Shown: in pieces, positions 44,440 through 56,349 of the stretch | Layout: the number at the start of each line of letters is the position of its first letter | Position numbering within the stretch: the stretch's first letter is position 1 | NCBI GenBank assembly: GCA_029204225.1 | Contig: CM055093.1 | Span: 4,992,056-5,056,055, forward strand | Origin: Diphasiastrum complanatum | Lineage: Eukaryota; Streptophyta; Lycopodiopsida; Lycopodiales; Lycopodiaceae | Length of the DNA stretch: 64,000 nucleotides | Reading direction: 5' to 3' | Program-made: the position numbers and the translations under genes | The notes under the pieces: model-generated | What the model saw: only the letters and a program-made list of their open reading frames with translations | Told to the model about the DNA's origin: nothing | The model's database searches: none

Positions 44440-45110
44440 AGAGAATCTAGATTAGAACGATACCGTAAGCTTAGAGAGGAATTTTTACAAAGACAAAGTG
44501 AGAATACTAGTCGAAGAAATCTAGACGAAATCACCGCTTAGCTACTTAAACTCCTAATTAGCTTCGGTATGGAGGCCCTATTGCACGTTTCACTTCTATA
44601 TCAAAAATTAAATACGATTATTTCTAAGGAACTTTTTTCGACGAAGCAGATAGCTATGTCTCACAATTCGAGTCAATCACTAATGCGAATAACAAAGGTA
44701 CTGATGTAGACAAACTACGAATCTTCTCTGGTCTGCTAAGAAAGTAGGTGCGTATTTGGTACAGTCAAGTTGAACCAGGCCATGTAGGAACCTGGTACCT
44801 ACTGAAAGATGCGTTTCTGAACCAGTTTAGAGAAATCGGTTACAAATCACGAATTTTCGAACCTCTGAACAATGTTTAGAAGAAGAGTAAAGAACCTTTC
44901 ACAAATATACATGAAAGGTTAAAAATCTCATAAGAAAACTAACCGGTGTATATCCCGTTGATATGAAGATCGAATGGTTTTTGGTTGGTTTACCACCAAA
45001 AATTGATTGGTATTGTAGACAAGGGGACATGACCTCCTTAGCAGCAATAATAGCTAGTGGCAAAAATTTTGAGACTATACCAACAGGGTTAATATAGATT
45101 TTATAGTAAA
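44440..45110 (+). pseudogene. Ty3/gypsy gag N-terminal (Retrotrans_gag) fragment
   Basis: With frameshifts the plus strand reads FFDEADSYVSQFESITNANN, then DVDKLRIFSGLLRK, VRIWYSQVEPGHVGTWYLLK and DAFLNQFREIGYKSRIFEPL, followed by NIHERL and IEWFLVGLPPKIDWYCRQGD. This is the capsid-like Retrotrans_gag domain, placed 60-750 bp after the PBS as expected for a 5' end. Several stops are present. It breaks off near 45110. Confidence 0.8.
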
Positions 45111-45114
45111 TAAT

Positions 45115-47150
45115 GTCGTTCCCAAAGAGGACAGCGTTAGAAAGTTATGTATTTGGTACAATTATGGCAAGTGGTTTTGAGTGCTATTCTAGTTGTCAAC
45201 AGACATTAAAAAGTAACCAGTATTACTTATGGCTTGGGAAATGTAATGTTAATAATTTCATAACAACAATCTAGCCTCTATCAAATCGAATGAAACGCGT
45301 TCTACAGATGAGATGCTATCAGAGTAGTACAGTAGTACTACACTTTGGCTGATTAAGGTGTCAACAAGAGTTGAGAATTGTTCGATGTATTTGTAACTGT
45401 GCAGACAAATAATTAATCGCGTTCACGAACTATTCGTTTCTAGACAGAAGTCCTCAACAACTAAAGTCCAAATTAATGGTTAAAGAACATGAATGGTTTT
45501 AGAACACGTTAGAAATTTATGTCAATGTCAATCAGGAAAACATATTAAAGACTCAATTCTTCAGACATGGACTATCATCTCATATGTATACATACAACTT
45601 TATTCAATGATCGTGCTAGACTGTACCAGAGATAGTCGTTATTTGAGTGTCGAAAAGAAAGTATTCGCGACAGACAAATAAGATGGTTTTAAGACAGTTC
45701 TTTAGAGCATACTTTACAGATACACAACAAACGACTGTAATGCACTAGAGCGTCTGTCTGATCAGAGAGTAAATCATGTAATGCGTTAGAGATTGTTAGC
45801 AGACTCAAGATCACTCACACTTAGCAGTGCGGAGAACAGAGATAAGAGAGAACAACTCATAGAATTCTATTCACTTCTTCAATCTCTCACATATGCATAA
45901 ACTCTTCTCTCTCAATGATCGAGACTGAAGTGTGAGATCAATATATGTTCTACGGGGCGAACAAACACACCTCTAAAACAACAGGTTTGTTGCTCCCGCG
46001 AAAGGGTCTAGTTAACAATTAGACTGAAAATACGTTCAATTATACCATGAAAGGTATACTTAACTTATGAGTTAAAGTTACTCTAGTTAAACGTGTCTTT
46101 TCGTATCTAGTCGTTTCGTGTGGACGACCCAGTAGAGGTTATCCAAGGTAATGTCTTTCTTAGTAAAGGTCTTGCCCTTAATTACAAGGCAAGTACTTAG
46201 GAGATATATTCCCAAAAAATGACTTTAGGCCTCTTCATGATGTATACTTAACCAGCTCATATCTTCATTTTCGAGTATTGTTGACATCTTTAGAGCCTAT
46301 AGAATCTGTTTACTAGTCTTCTTTGTTTCTTTCTTGTTTTAAGCCCAGATTAGGCAGAAGGGGCTGATAATCATTGTAGTATTGTCTTGCCTATCAGAGG
46401 ACAATCCAGGGAAGTCACCCTTGAACTAATGTACATGCATAAACAACCGCTCATACATGCCAAAACGTTCAACCATAAAATCAGTGTGCAGATCCGTTGA
46501 ACAAACAATAAAATTCTACTTCTACTTTGCTGCAAAATGAACTAAAATCAGATCCTACACTACTTTACTTGCATAAATTGACAAAACAATAAACAAGAAC
46601 TAATCTACAGCATGTTAGTCCAAGAATCAAGAAACTTACCAGTCTTTTGATTATTGGACATCCCAAGAACATCAAGAACTAGAATGTTAGAGAATATGCA
46701 GGATTTATGCCACATTTCTAGCCTATTTAGTTTACTTGAATGTTGGCTCCTACATTAATCCACAAGAAAACATGAAATCTAATCCACAACTAGGAAATCA
46801 AGAAAATTAATCCACTCTAAATCCACAACCACACACAATATGAATGGAAGGGCATGATCATAGGGGTATCACTCAAGAAAACCATCATGATCAAGGAGCT
46901 TAGTGTAGCATCAAACTCATGAAAAATCTTCTTATTAAGCATGGAGTAGATACAATGCCAAAAGCTCCTCTTCACAAAGAGGGAGTCTCTTAAATAAGCA
47001 AGAGAGCTCCTTAGGTGGCATCCTAGTGGAATTTCCACATTTCACAAATTAAAAGTGGAATATTGCTCTCCACTAGAGGTCACCATCAAAAGGTGGCTCA
47101 CTCTACTTTCTTTAAGAGAGGTCTACTTGCATTTACTAGATTTGTCTAGA
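45115..47150. other. Stretch without recognisable genes
   Basis: No domain recognised on either strand. The sequence is AT-rich with short open frames only. Confidence 0.35.
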
Positions 47151-47154
47151 AATA

Positions 47155-47310
47155 CTAGTTCTTACATGGTCATTCCATCTTTCGGGATTCACCATGAGGC
47201 TTACATAGTTATGGCTTGTTATTACTAACTAGCATTTCTCGACTCTCATACTCGGCTCTCAGTCTTCGTTCGTATCGTCTTCTTAGAGACCTCCTCGGTC
47301 TAAGGTGAGA
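47155..47310 (+). repeat. Dispersed repeat pair, copy A
   Basis: Shares ACATGG...TCCATCTTT.GG...ACCATG.GGCT.ATAG and a following GATTCTCGTGCTCTCAGACT-type block with 58173-58317, about 70 percent similar by eye over 150 bp. The family is unidentified. Confidence 0.6.
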
Positions 47311-47389
47311 GGTGATCTTGAGTTGCTTTGTCCGAGTATCTTGGGGATTCGTTAGAATCAGCCAACAAGTATATCATGCCATATTTATG

Positions 47390-47532
47390 TTGATATTCAA
47401 TTTATAACAATAAGGTGGCATCACATGATGATATACTCACTAAATCTCTTCAAAGAGCAGCATTCCTAAAGTTAAGATAATCTCTAGGAATGATTAGTAG
47501 ATCTATGTTAGATCCAACCTAGTTGTGAGGAG
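47390..47532 (+). pseudogene. Copia pol 3' end
   Basis: KVASHDDILTKSLQRAAFLKL, followed by a stop and SLGMISRSMLDPT. This is the RNase H C-terminal signature (DILTKSL) found at the end of copia pol. It is followed within 10 bp by a candidate LTR start. Confidence 0.7.
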
Positions 47533-48210
47533 TGTTGAACATGCACAAGCTAGTTTGGACCAATTTTGGTCATATGACTTGTAATTAGCAATTTGGCCAT
47601 GTTGTGGGATGTCACACGTGCCAAATAGCATATGATGCTTTTCAAGAACTTTATCCTCATCCTACTTTGTGATGGAACCTTTGAAATGAGGCCAAAATGT
47701 ACATAGATAGGCTAGAGAAAAAGGTGGAGTTAAAAATAGCAATTTTTTTTGGATCTCAAGATCTTGGCAACCAATTAGAGTGGATCGAGTGACCTATTAG
47801 CTTTTAGGTCATGATGAGTTCAAATAAGCCCTAAAGTGCTCAGATCCAAGCCATTTATGTATAAATATGTGATGGTCTCTCCATCAAAGTATGAGTAAAA
47901 ATCTAGTTTTCCTTCTATCATTGTTGTTTGTGATCTCTATGCTTGATATTTGCCATTTGCATTTGGTTCTTTGCATTTCTGAGATTGATTAGAGAGTTGA
48001 GGTATTGTTCTCTGCCTTTGGAGGCCGTACAGTGACGTGTGAAGAATATTGCAAGAATTGGAGCCTTATAGTGGAATTAAAGCCAAGGAAAAGCTAGTAA
48101 ACACTAAATTGGATGGTGTTTTTGGTATTGGATCTTTTCAAGATGCTTCATCCACCATTTCACATGCTTATTAGAGTCTATTTGTTGCATTTTTAACATC
48201 AAGATAGTGT
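47533..48210 (+). mobile_element. Candidate copia 3' LTR
   Basis: It begins TGTTGAACATGC directly after the purine-rich GTTGTGAGGAG that follows the pol end. A TATA box TATAAATA lies at 47870-47877. The right boundary is uncertain, because no PBS or second LTR is available. Confidence 0.45.
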
Positions 48211-48219
48211 CAAAGGTGT

Positions 48220-49850
48220 CGGAGATCGTCTGCATAAATACACATATTGTTGACACATAGTCAAATCAACTGTCAAGGGTTATCAAATAACTAGTGAAGC
48301 AAATTTAAAAGTAGAGTCTTATCCACTACATATTCTGGTTCCAATCCCTTATCTACATGTAGCACTTGTTGGGTGGATAACGGTGCATTTTGCCAGGGCT
48401 ATGCCATCAACAATTATAAATAAATTATTAGGTCAATTGATTTTAATTTCTTATCATCAATCAATAAGTTCAGTAGTAGTTCAATAGTTGCCATAGGCAT
48501 AGACTAATCATTAAGAGGCTATCATAATTACAGCTTGTGTAAGAACATAATTTATAGTAGAATTAGATGTGCTATTAATATAGTGCAATAAAAGTAGACG
48601 ACATATGTATTTTTCATATTCTAGAAATACATACTGCATTTGACAATTTGACACATCACTTGTCTTGTTCTACTATTTTTGTTATTCATGCTATTATGAT
48701 TTGAGTTTTGATAATTGGCAATAAAGTGATTTGTTATTCATTTTCCGCACTTGTGAATGATAGTAAAACTTTATTTATGATAGCATCGAAATAATTTTCT
48801 TATTACATTAACTACTGTTTATGCTAACAACTATCAAACTATCGGTATCACATAGCCATTTGAACTAACATTGTCGAATAGTTATTCAACTAATATATAG
48901 CTTAATCCAACATATTGGTGAGATATGAAATATATTGTTCCTGATTGGTAAAGGCATCACCTTCAAGTCTTCAGGGATTTGCCTTTACTTGCTAGAGAGA
49001 CTACCTTTAAGCGGAAAGGATCACACCTTTAATGGTTTGATAGCGTTACCCATCCACGCTTAAGAAGGATATGGTCATTAAAAGATGAATGTCATTTCTT
49101 GTTGAATGCCAAAGGCAAGGTCTTTACATTTTAAGAATATATCTTTCCCTCGTTAAGGTCAATTTGTTAGAAACATGTTGCCCTTAAAGTCTAAGGACAT
49201 TTCTTTAAGTGCTTAAAGGTACTTTGATTGGTCAGGACCAAGCTTTTGAACATTTACAGGCATTACCTACCAACCCCTTAGAGATGCTTCTTTTGAATGA
49301 CATGACCTTTAAGACCTAAGGCATGTTCTAAATACGTGAGAGAGTGTAAATCCAATCGAGGTGCTTGATGAAAAGTAGTAGTCATCAAATTTATAGTGAC
49401 CATGAAGCCCAATGTTCAAGGTGCTCAAAGTGCCCAAGTACAAGGCCCAAGTTCCAAGGTGCTTGTAAACTAGGTCGGCCCCATATCTTCCAAGGAAATG
49501 CCCTTGAACTGGATGAGGTGCATGGGGATTCATGCCAAGCATGAGAGGGATATTTCACACAGATCGAGGGATATGAGTCTCACCCTATCTTTCAAGGGTT
49601 TAACATAACCATTAGTTTGCAATATTAGGGAATCTAGATAATCAACACAAAATCATCGCACAACAAAACTTCTCTTTCAATACCAAAAAAATTATTGTAG
49701 CTTTTCAAGAAGTCATCAAGAAAATGTCATATTGTTTTACCACTAGAACATGATAGGGATTAATGGGATTACTTGGCATTCATATTTAGCATAACTAAAA
49801 AGATGCACAATGTATATGAGGAAGTAGCCCGAGCCATCAATCCGTGGGGC
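48220..49850. other. Stretch without recognisable genes
   Basis: AT-rich sequence. Between 48960 and 49300 there are recurring words such as CCTTTAA, CCTTAAAG and CATTACC without a fixed period. No coding region recognised. Confidence 0.35.
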
Positions 49851-49860
49851 CTTATGTATT

Positions 49861-49932
49861 ATGGAAGGTGCCGAGCAGGGACAGTCTACCTCGGAAGGAT
49901 TTCCATAATTCTATAGGCTCGGCACCTTCCAT
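49861..49932. repeat. Hairpin with perfect 16-bp arms
   Basis: ATGGAAGGTGCCGAGC (49861-49876) and its exact reverse complement (49917-49932) enclose a 40-nt loop containing TCGGAAGGATTTCCATAAT. It may be a small collapsed inverted-repeat transposon. The arm word GGAAGGTGC also occurs in the hairpins at 27343-27437. Confidence 0.7.
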
Positions 49933-49950
49933 TGCGTAATCAATACCGTT

Positions 49951-50012
49951 GACTTTTTGGCCTTGCCTTGCAAAGGCAATACTATGTGTTGAGGTAAGTC
50001 AATGGAGTTTGA
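49951..50012 (-). repeat. Dispersed repeat, copy 2
   Basis: Reverse complement of the repeat at 1267-1327, with CCTTGCCTTGCAAAGGCAAT as its palindromic core. Confidence 0.55.
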
Positions 50013-50914
50013 AAGAAAGTCAAAGCTAAAGGCTAATATTTGATGATGATCTAAACTTTTAAGGCTTAGACTTTAGCTGAGGTCTAAACCATCATGCATT
50101 TCTTTCCATTTAAAATTGTTGTTGTTGAATCTTCACGAAAAGTCAAAAACATAAAAGATGATAATATGACATGGCACAATCACAAACTCAATAAACTCGC
50201 CTATAATCCATCGTCGATTATGTTCTCCAATACAACATACTTATAATAATTACCAAAATTCATAACTCATAACCAAAACATAAATCCTTTTCATAAACTT
50301 AAAATTACGAATCTTTTCTATTTCTTCTAACATTAAAATGTCTATTAAAAACTTGCAACAAACTAATCTTTAAATTTTCAAAGTACAAAAAAATTACACA
50401 AAATAATTTCTCACAACAATATATAAAATGAGTTATTCATGCTATTATCAAATGGCAAGGCCTTCGTGGTATAATACCACATCATTCTTGTTTCACATGT
50501 ATTTTATGAAACATAATCAGCACTTTGACTTGATTGACCAGTCTAAAAGTGCCACATGGCAGCCATACGCATGATGCATGACTCGATGGGTAAAAAACAT
50601 AGCACATGCATGTGAAAGAAAACACATGAATTTTCTGCTTTCTAAGATGCTCAAATATGACGTAGAATAGGTCGGCAAGATGTGTCCATTACGTGTTGCT
50701 TGTCATTTATAGATGGTATGTGATAGACCGATTTTCAAGGGAAGGGGCTAACAAGAATTGTAGCTTCGATAATCATGAGCTCAAGACCTTGAGATCTCTC
50801 TTACCTTTAAGCAAACGGACACCAATATCAAGTGCCAAGGGACATGGTGGCCAGCAGCAGAGGTTTGAGGGAATGTGTACATTAGTGAGCTCGAGCATGA
50901 TCATCCGCATGTTT

Positions 50915-51214
50915 ACCAACATCATGCGAAGATAAGCAAGGAGATGAGTATGTGGGTTGGAAAGCTCGGGCAACTCAACCTTGTAATATTGTTGAGAAGT
51001 GCTGCAAGGACTCGATCTAGCTGTCAAGTTGGCTTGTCTCATAGTGTATCTATAGCATTGAATAAGAAGAAACCCATCATGCATGAACGCATGTATACCA
51101 ACATCATGCGAAGATAAGCAAGGAGATGAGAGTGTGGGTTGGAAAAAGCTCGGGCAACTCAACCTTGTAGTCGAAGTTGGCTTGTCTCATAGTGTATCTA
51201 TAGCATTGAATATC
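50915..51214 (+). repeat. Tandem duplication, 182-bp period with internal deletion
   Basis: ACCAACATCATGCGAAGATA occurs at 50915 and 51097. Both copies run to GTATCTATAGCATTGAATA (ending about 51064 and 51213). The second copy lacks about 35 bp in its middle. The two share nearly every other base, so the event is recent. Confidence 0.9.
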
Positions 51215-51795
51215 CTAACTCTTCTTATAGACTCAACACCCTTCTCAGTAGTATTTGTCACTACATCAGAGCAAGGATGATATGTCTCCATGCAGCCTTC
51301 GAGATAATAAAGCTCTGACCATAGTTGTCAGAGAGTGATTTCTCATTAGCTGCAAGCATAAGATTTCGGATCTGCTCAACATCGAGTATTGTAAACTCTC
51401 TCTCACAACAACTCACCACACCATGGTGATGTCACAACCAGAGATTGGCATGGCAGAATCCTTTTGAGTTTCTGACGACGAGTCTGGGATTACGATCCAT
51501 TAGCAGAGAGAATTCGATACTCTCTGGTTGTCAGGAACATTAAACGTTTGGAATTTTCGGACGTGCGGAAGAAAAAGTTGAGCTGATTTGTTTCTGGTCG
51601 TGCTTGTGGGTAACGAATCACGATGGTGGTTTTAACGGGTTCTCACTGAGGTAACCGTCATCTCTGAGTGTCGTTGAGCTGTGTAAGATCGGAGATGTTT
51701 TTATTTCAATTTCGGAGACACATCTTATTAGCAAGAGTCAGAGTCTGAGTGACGGTCATAGATAACCGTTCAGAACCTTCTGGTTCGGAACGTAC

Positions 51796-51815
51796 CGTTT
51801 CGTACGTACGAAACG
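51796..51815. repeat. Perfect 20-bp palindrome
   Basis: CGTTTCGTACGTACGAAACG equals its own reverse complement. The flanks GGAAC and GTTCC extend the symmetry imperfectly. A related GTTCCGAAACGGAACG...CCGTTTCGGAGCGG block lies at 52607-52646. Confidence 0.85.
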
Positions 51816-52649
51816 AAACGAGTTCCATACGTCCGGAAAGATGTGACCTGTTTATTTTTTTTTCATGCATCTTCCTGCGTGTGAGAAGTGGTCCTCCATC
51901 CCGTTGCTCCATCCCGTTGCCGCTTCGAGCTGTGGCCATGGTAGGTAGTGAGCCATTTCCAAAGAAGCGTGGCAGAAGCGCAGGGCACCACCTTTGACGA
52001 ATGTTCACTGGCAATGCAAAGCTGGTGTAGGTGTCTGGAGGCGGATGTTGCGGAAGGGAAATTGCCACCCACTGCCAGGGCCTCGAATGATGGCCCCGTT
52101 TCTACTTAATACACTGCCTCAGCAACCTTTGCATCCGCCATCCACAGCAAACCAGTGCATCGGTTTATATTGTCTGAAGATCTCGAAGCCGGAGCAGCAG
52201 AGCAGCGTTGTCGAGGCAAGAGAAGATGAGAGGCGGCATCCTGTGGTCTTTGTTGATGCGTGCACACACACACTGCAGCCCCTGCGGCCCTGCCCATGTC
52301 TGTATGTATTCTGAGAATGCCTGCATACCTCCCACTACATGCAAAAGCTAATGCCTCCCGCATTGAAATCATCATCATCATCATCATCTCTCTAAACATG
52401 AAAGACTTATTTGGAACCAGCTGCGAAGCCATAGAGCAAAAGCGGAGATCTTCCAATGTGTTTAATCTGGCTTCTGTTGTGGATACTGAAAACTCAATGC
52501 CTGCCCCCTTTATTTCGACCTCCAGGCAATTTACCCTTATATGAAATGTTTTAAAAAAATTTCCCAAAAAAAATACAATGCACGTTTTTTAGGATTTTTT
52601 TCTTAGCCACGTTCCGAAACGGAACGCGCGTGCCGTTTCGGAGCGGCAT

Positions 52650-54050
52650 CAAGGCTGTAAGACTACGAAGGAAAACCAGAACTTTCTGCGGCGTGATGCT
52701 ACTCTCTAGATCGTAGCTTAGTGCTTGTCACTACTGAGATCATCTTTCGCCAGGATGAAAATGCGATAGGAAGCTGTATCAAAATTGAGTTCTTTTTGTG
52801 GGGCCAAAGCGTGCAAAGTGGCTAGAACTTTTGGAAGTTCTTGAAGTATTTGCTGCAAAATATGGAAAAGAGCTTATGCAAGACATTGCTCTGGAATATG
52901 GCATCAAACGGGATCCAATATCTTTGGGATCCGAGTTACGTCAACAATATGGAGATAGTGAGGGATCAAATCAATCAACAGCGGATCCCATTATAGGCTC
53001 ATGGGCCAAGCCTATTTTTCTAACTTCTTGAGGTAGACGTTCCTCTGAATCTGCCTCAAATATACAAGCGAATAACTGCATTCGATCATGCCACCATCCT
53101 TATCCAATGACGATGAAGATGATGTCGATTTTGATGCCATAAACTACGTTATTGTACCCATTATGCCAATACCTACAATGGTTTTAGCGCGAACTAAAAA
53201 TGACTTTGAGGACACACTGTTACCAGTTTGGTTAAGTGCTCGTGATCACCAAACAGTCCAGTCCGAAAAAATGCCTTTGCAAGAGAACGTGCAAGAGATT
53301 GCTGAACATTTGAGTGATAAATTTGCCCCACTTATTGTAGATAACACAACTAAATACAAAATATCAAATTCCGTACAGGGATGTAATTACGGGTGCAAAA
53401 TTTGCTAATCATTTTCAATAGTGTTGAGAGAAGCATATAGAGGATACACCGGCATAGCTGCAGTTAGTAGAGCTCCAATGGCCCCAAATGTCTTCCTCTC
53501 ACTCTTTAGTGTTGTCTTCTTGCAATCCTCGCTGTTGACAGAAAGCAGACTTGTCGATGGACTTGTAGTTTTATGTGACGGTGAAGATGGTGGCGAATCA
53601 ACAGATGAATATGCAAGTGCATTTTTGCTAAGGGAAATTGCAAAGCCTGCGCTTCTTCTAATCTGCTCCTGTTTTGTTGCCTGCGAGTTTTTCGTGGGGT
53701 AATTAGCTTTTGTCAGGACAACTCCACCATAGACACCTTTGTATTTACAATTTCCTTCCACAACTCTTCAAGAGAACAAAAACAACTCTTCCTTGTATTA
53801 CAACTTCTCTCTTTGTGACTGCTCGACCTCCTCCCAGTTCACATATATCGCAAGGGAAAAGTATACGCTATTCACAAGGCCTCACATTTTTCTTTCAAAA
53901 AGGATTTAAAAAAAAGAAAAAAACCTCCACCTTTCTTCCTCCTCATAACAATATATGAAAATGGTAGTACACATACGAGTAGAAGACTTCCCTATAAGTT
54001 TTCTTCTGTTCCTTATTTTCATATTGAAAGCTACATTTTTTTCCAAGGAC
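52650..54050. other. Open frames of unknown status
   Basis: Plus-strand frames at 52798-53031 (KRAKWLELLEVLEVFAAKYG...) and 53088-53408 and a minus-strand frame at 53761-53405 (MEGNCKYKGVYGGVVLTKAN...) look moderately gene-like, with mixed composition and no simple repeat. The last has a Ser/Pro-rich middle and a short hydrophobic stretch FGAIGALLTAAMPVYPLYAS. They could be exons of a host gene or transposon-captured pieces. I do not recognise any of them. Confidence 0.25.
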
Positions 54051-54476
54051 AAAGTACAAATACTAACCTGAGGACATTTTTGTGCTTAGATCTCCTTGGG
54101 TCCACTTTGCACTTTATATCTCATTAAGTGTTCTAAGGTAGCTACTAGCTTCACCATTATCTTTGTAAGGTCAAGGGACTTTGCACTTGAATAGGTGGCT
54201 TACAAGGTGCACTCATATACAAGGTGGGATACATGGTGCACTCATATATTGTCCCTTGCCTATGATGCCCTTATGGAGGTCAACTCCTAGTGATGTAGGG
54301 AGGGGAAGATCTCCTACATTGTCTTTTGGCCTTTACAATGGGTTTTGCCCTTTTGTGTGCTGCCATTGTCGTAATGTTCTTCGAGCTTGATGCCCCTTGA
54401 AATTTTATTCCTTAGTTTGAACTTCCATGGCTTCATAAACTTCCCTTAGCATATTCCATTGTTTTTCATATACCTC

Positions 54477-55543
54477 TTAAATATATTTTGTGTCAGTTTT
54501 TGGCCCGATGATATTTTCATACCATTTTGGTATCTTAGATTCAGGTGATACACTACGTGGAGAGTATGTATCCCAAGGAGTGTCTAAGTAATGTCTCTTA
54601 CTTCCAACCGGTTTCTCCTTTATTGCTCCTATTGGCAAGTACCTCCCCCTGGGCTCTTGAATAGGTGGTGTCCTTTCATACTCGCCCTCTCGACTCTCGT
54701 CTTCACATGCATCATCTTGTGGAGCATCTTCTTCCTCCAGAATTGTGGGAAGTCTTTTGATGCTTTCACCACTTGCATGGCCTTCATCTTCATACCTATG
54801 CGTTTCATCAAAGATCACATCTTTGCTAATGTGAATCTTATTAATTACAGGATCAAAACACCTGTAAGCTTTCCTCCTTTCATCATAACCGACGAAAATA
54901 CACTTGATTGCTTTGGCATCAAGTTTATTTCGCTCCTCCTTTGGCACATGTACATAGGCCTCACATCCAATGACACAAAACTTGTCGATTTGAATGCTTC
55001 TTTGGGAGTCACATTTGGAACCGCAACTATAGGGCTCCTGTTTTGCAAGAACGTTGCCGCACTGCACGCTTCCGACCAAAGTGAATCGGTCAAGCCCATT
55101 TGCTTCATCATGGAGCATGCACTCTCCATAATAGTCATGTTTTTTCTTTCAGCTACACCATTACTATGTGACGTGTGTGACTGTGTGAATTGTCTTTTGA
55201 TGTCGTGTTCTTTGCAAAAGTCCTCAAAATCATCAGATTTGTATTCGCCACCTCTATCAGATCTTAGCACTTTGATGCGTGCATCCAGTTGGTTCTCTAC
55301 CAAAGTCTTGAACTCCTTGAAGCGAGCAAAAGCGTCAGATTTCTTTTTCAAGAAATAAATCCATGTCCTCTTAGAGTAACCATCTATGAAAGTCATAAAA
55401 TAATATGCTTTCCCCAACGACATGGTCTTCATTGGGCCGCACAGGTCGCTGTGGTTTCTTAGCTCTTGCAGCTCCACCTTTCTTGAATGTCTCCTTGTGA
55501 TGCTTTTCCATGACGCATCCTTCACATATTGCATGATGATCAT
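54477..55543 (-). pseudogene. Copia integrase (catalytic triad kept), 3'-truncated
   Basis: The frame 55543-54845 holds NHSDLCGPMKTMS (first Asp), LRSDRGGEYKSDDF (second Asp) and HSNGVAERKNMTI (catalytic Glu), so the DDE triad is intact. After a frameshift near 55000 the C-terminal part (54990-54477) reads CVIGCEAYVHVPKEERNKL, IFVGYDERRKAYRCFDPV and an acidic linker. The text ends at YENIIGPKTDTKYI, before RT. The wording matches the copia relic at 31285-33385 closely. Confidence 0.9.
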
Positions 55544-55900
55544 CTTGCAATGCCGGTAACCCTATTACCATCTTCAGCTTCGCCATCAATCTCAAGCTCC
55601 CATAGTTCAAATGATCAAGTCTTTTGTGCCACAACTCAGATTGAGATGCTGTTGAGATAGCCAAACCATATTCTCCTGGTTTTGTAGCATCCAATTTATA
55701 AAGGCCACAGTTACTATTTATATAACCCTTCGTCACCACTTTATGGTTGTCATAAGGCACAAATTCAACCTAAAGATGTTGATTTTCCATTACACCAACA
55801 GAAAGCAAACTCTTTTTGAGTCCAGGAACATAAAGCACATTAGGGATGTTCTTGATTTTAACATCTAAAAACTACACAGGGACATTGCTCACACCCTGTA
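55371..55900 (-). pseudogene. Copia GAG-pre-integrase domain
   Basis: KNIPNVLYVPGLKKSLLSVG at about 55860-55800, then the frame 55760-55371 with NCGLYKLDATKPGEYG and ELWHKRLDHLNYGSLRLMAK. The zinc-binding CEGCVMEKHHKETF follows before a frameshift into integrase. It connects protease and integrase of the element at 54477-56927. Confidence 0.88.
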
Positions 55901-55901
55901 T

Positions 55902-56342
55902 CTAGCATTCATCTCCATTGGCTTGAGTGACCTTATCCCCATCATGGATTGGTGAGAATTTTTCATACCAATCACGTTTCTCGGTCATATGACTTGTGGC
56001 GCCTAAATCTATGAACCATCTAGCACCATCATCAACTTGGGATGCCAATGCTGATGAGAAGACACTTGTCTCATCATCTTCTCCATCATCTTCGGCAATG
56101 TTTCCTTGTTGAGTCACTTTTCCCGCCTTTATGTCCGCTTTTTTCTTATAACATTCACGTAACCAATGACCCGGTTTGTGGCAATAGTAACATTGGCCTT
56201 TCTTCTTCTTTTTCCCTTTTGATGATGACTCTCCCTCGTCATCATCATCCTTGGATTTCTTATGAATCTTTTTCCATCCTTTTTGCTTGCCTTTAGCAAG
56301 CAAGGCTTGATCCTCCTGTGGGGTTTGCCTTGACTTCACCAC
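55902..56342 (-). pseudogene. Copia nucleocapsid and protease
   Basis: A Lys/Asp-rich stretch (KSKDDDDEGESSSKGKKKKK) precedes a CCHC zinc knuckle CYYCHKPGHWLREC (56192-56151). The protease site reads WFIDLGATSHM: the usual DSGA has become DLGA, so the catalytic Asp is kept but the neighbouring Ser is lost. The frame ends with a stop at 55902, shortly after the protease motif. Confidence 0.88.
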
Positions 56343-56349
56343 TTCGCGA

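Larger units (their letters stand above)
38068..45110. mobile_element. Ty3/gypsy relic 3, rearranged
   Basis: Order along the plus strand: accessory ORF (minus), protease-RT-integrase (plus), motif array, gag C-part (minus), PBS and gag N-part (plus). All pieces carry Athila/Tat-type wording. They may come from one element scrambled by inversion or from two nested copies. No LTR pair was found. Confidence 0.65.

Noticed and set aside
52360-52390. ATC trinucleotide run giving a Met- or Ile-rich frame
   Set aside because: A short microsatellite; the associated open frames are not convincing genes.
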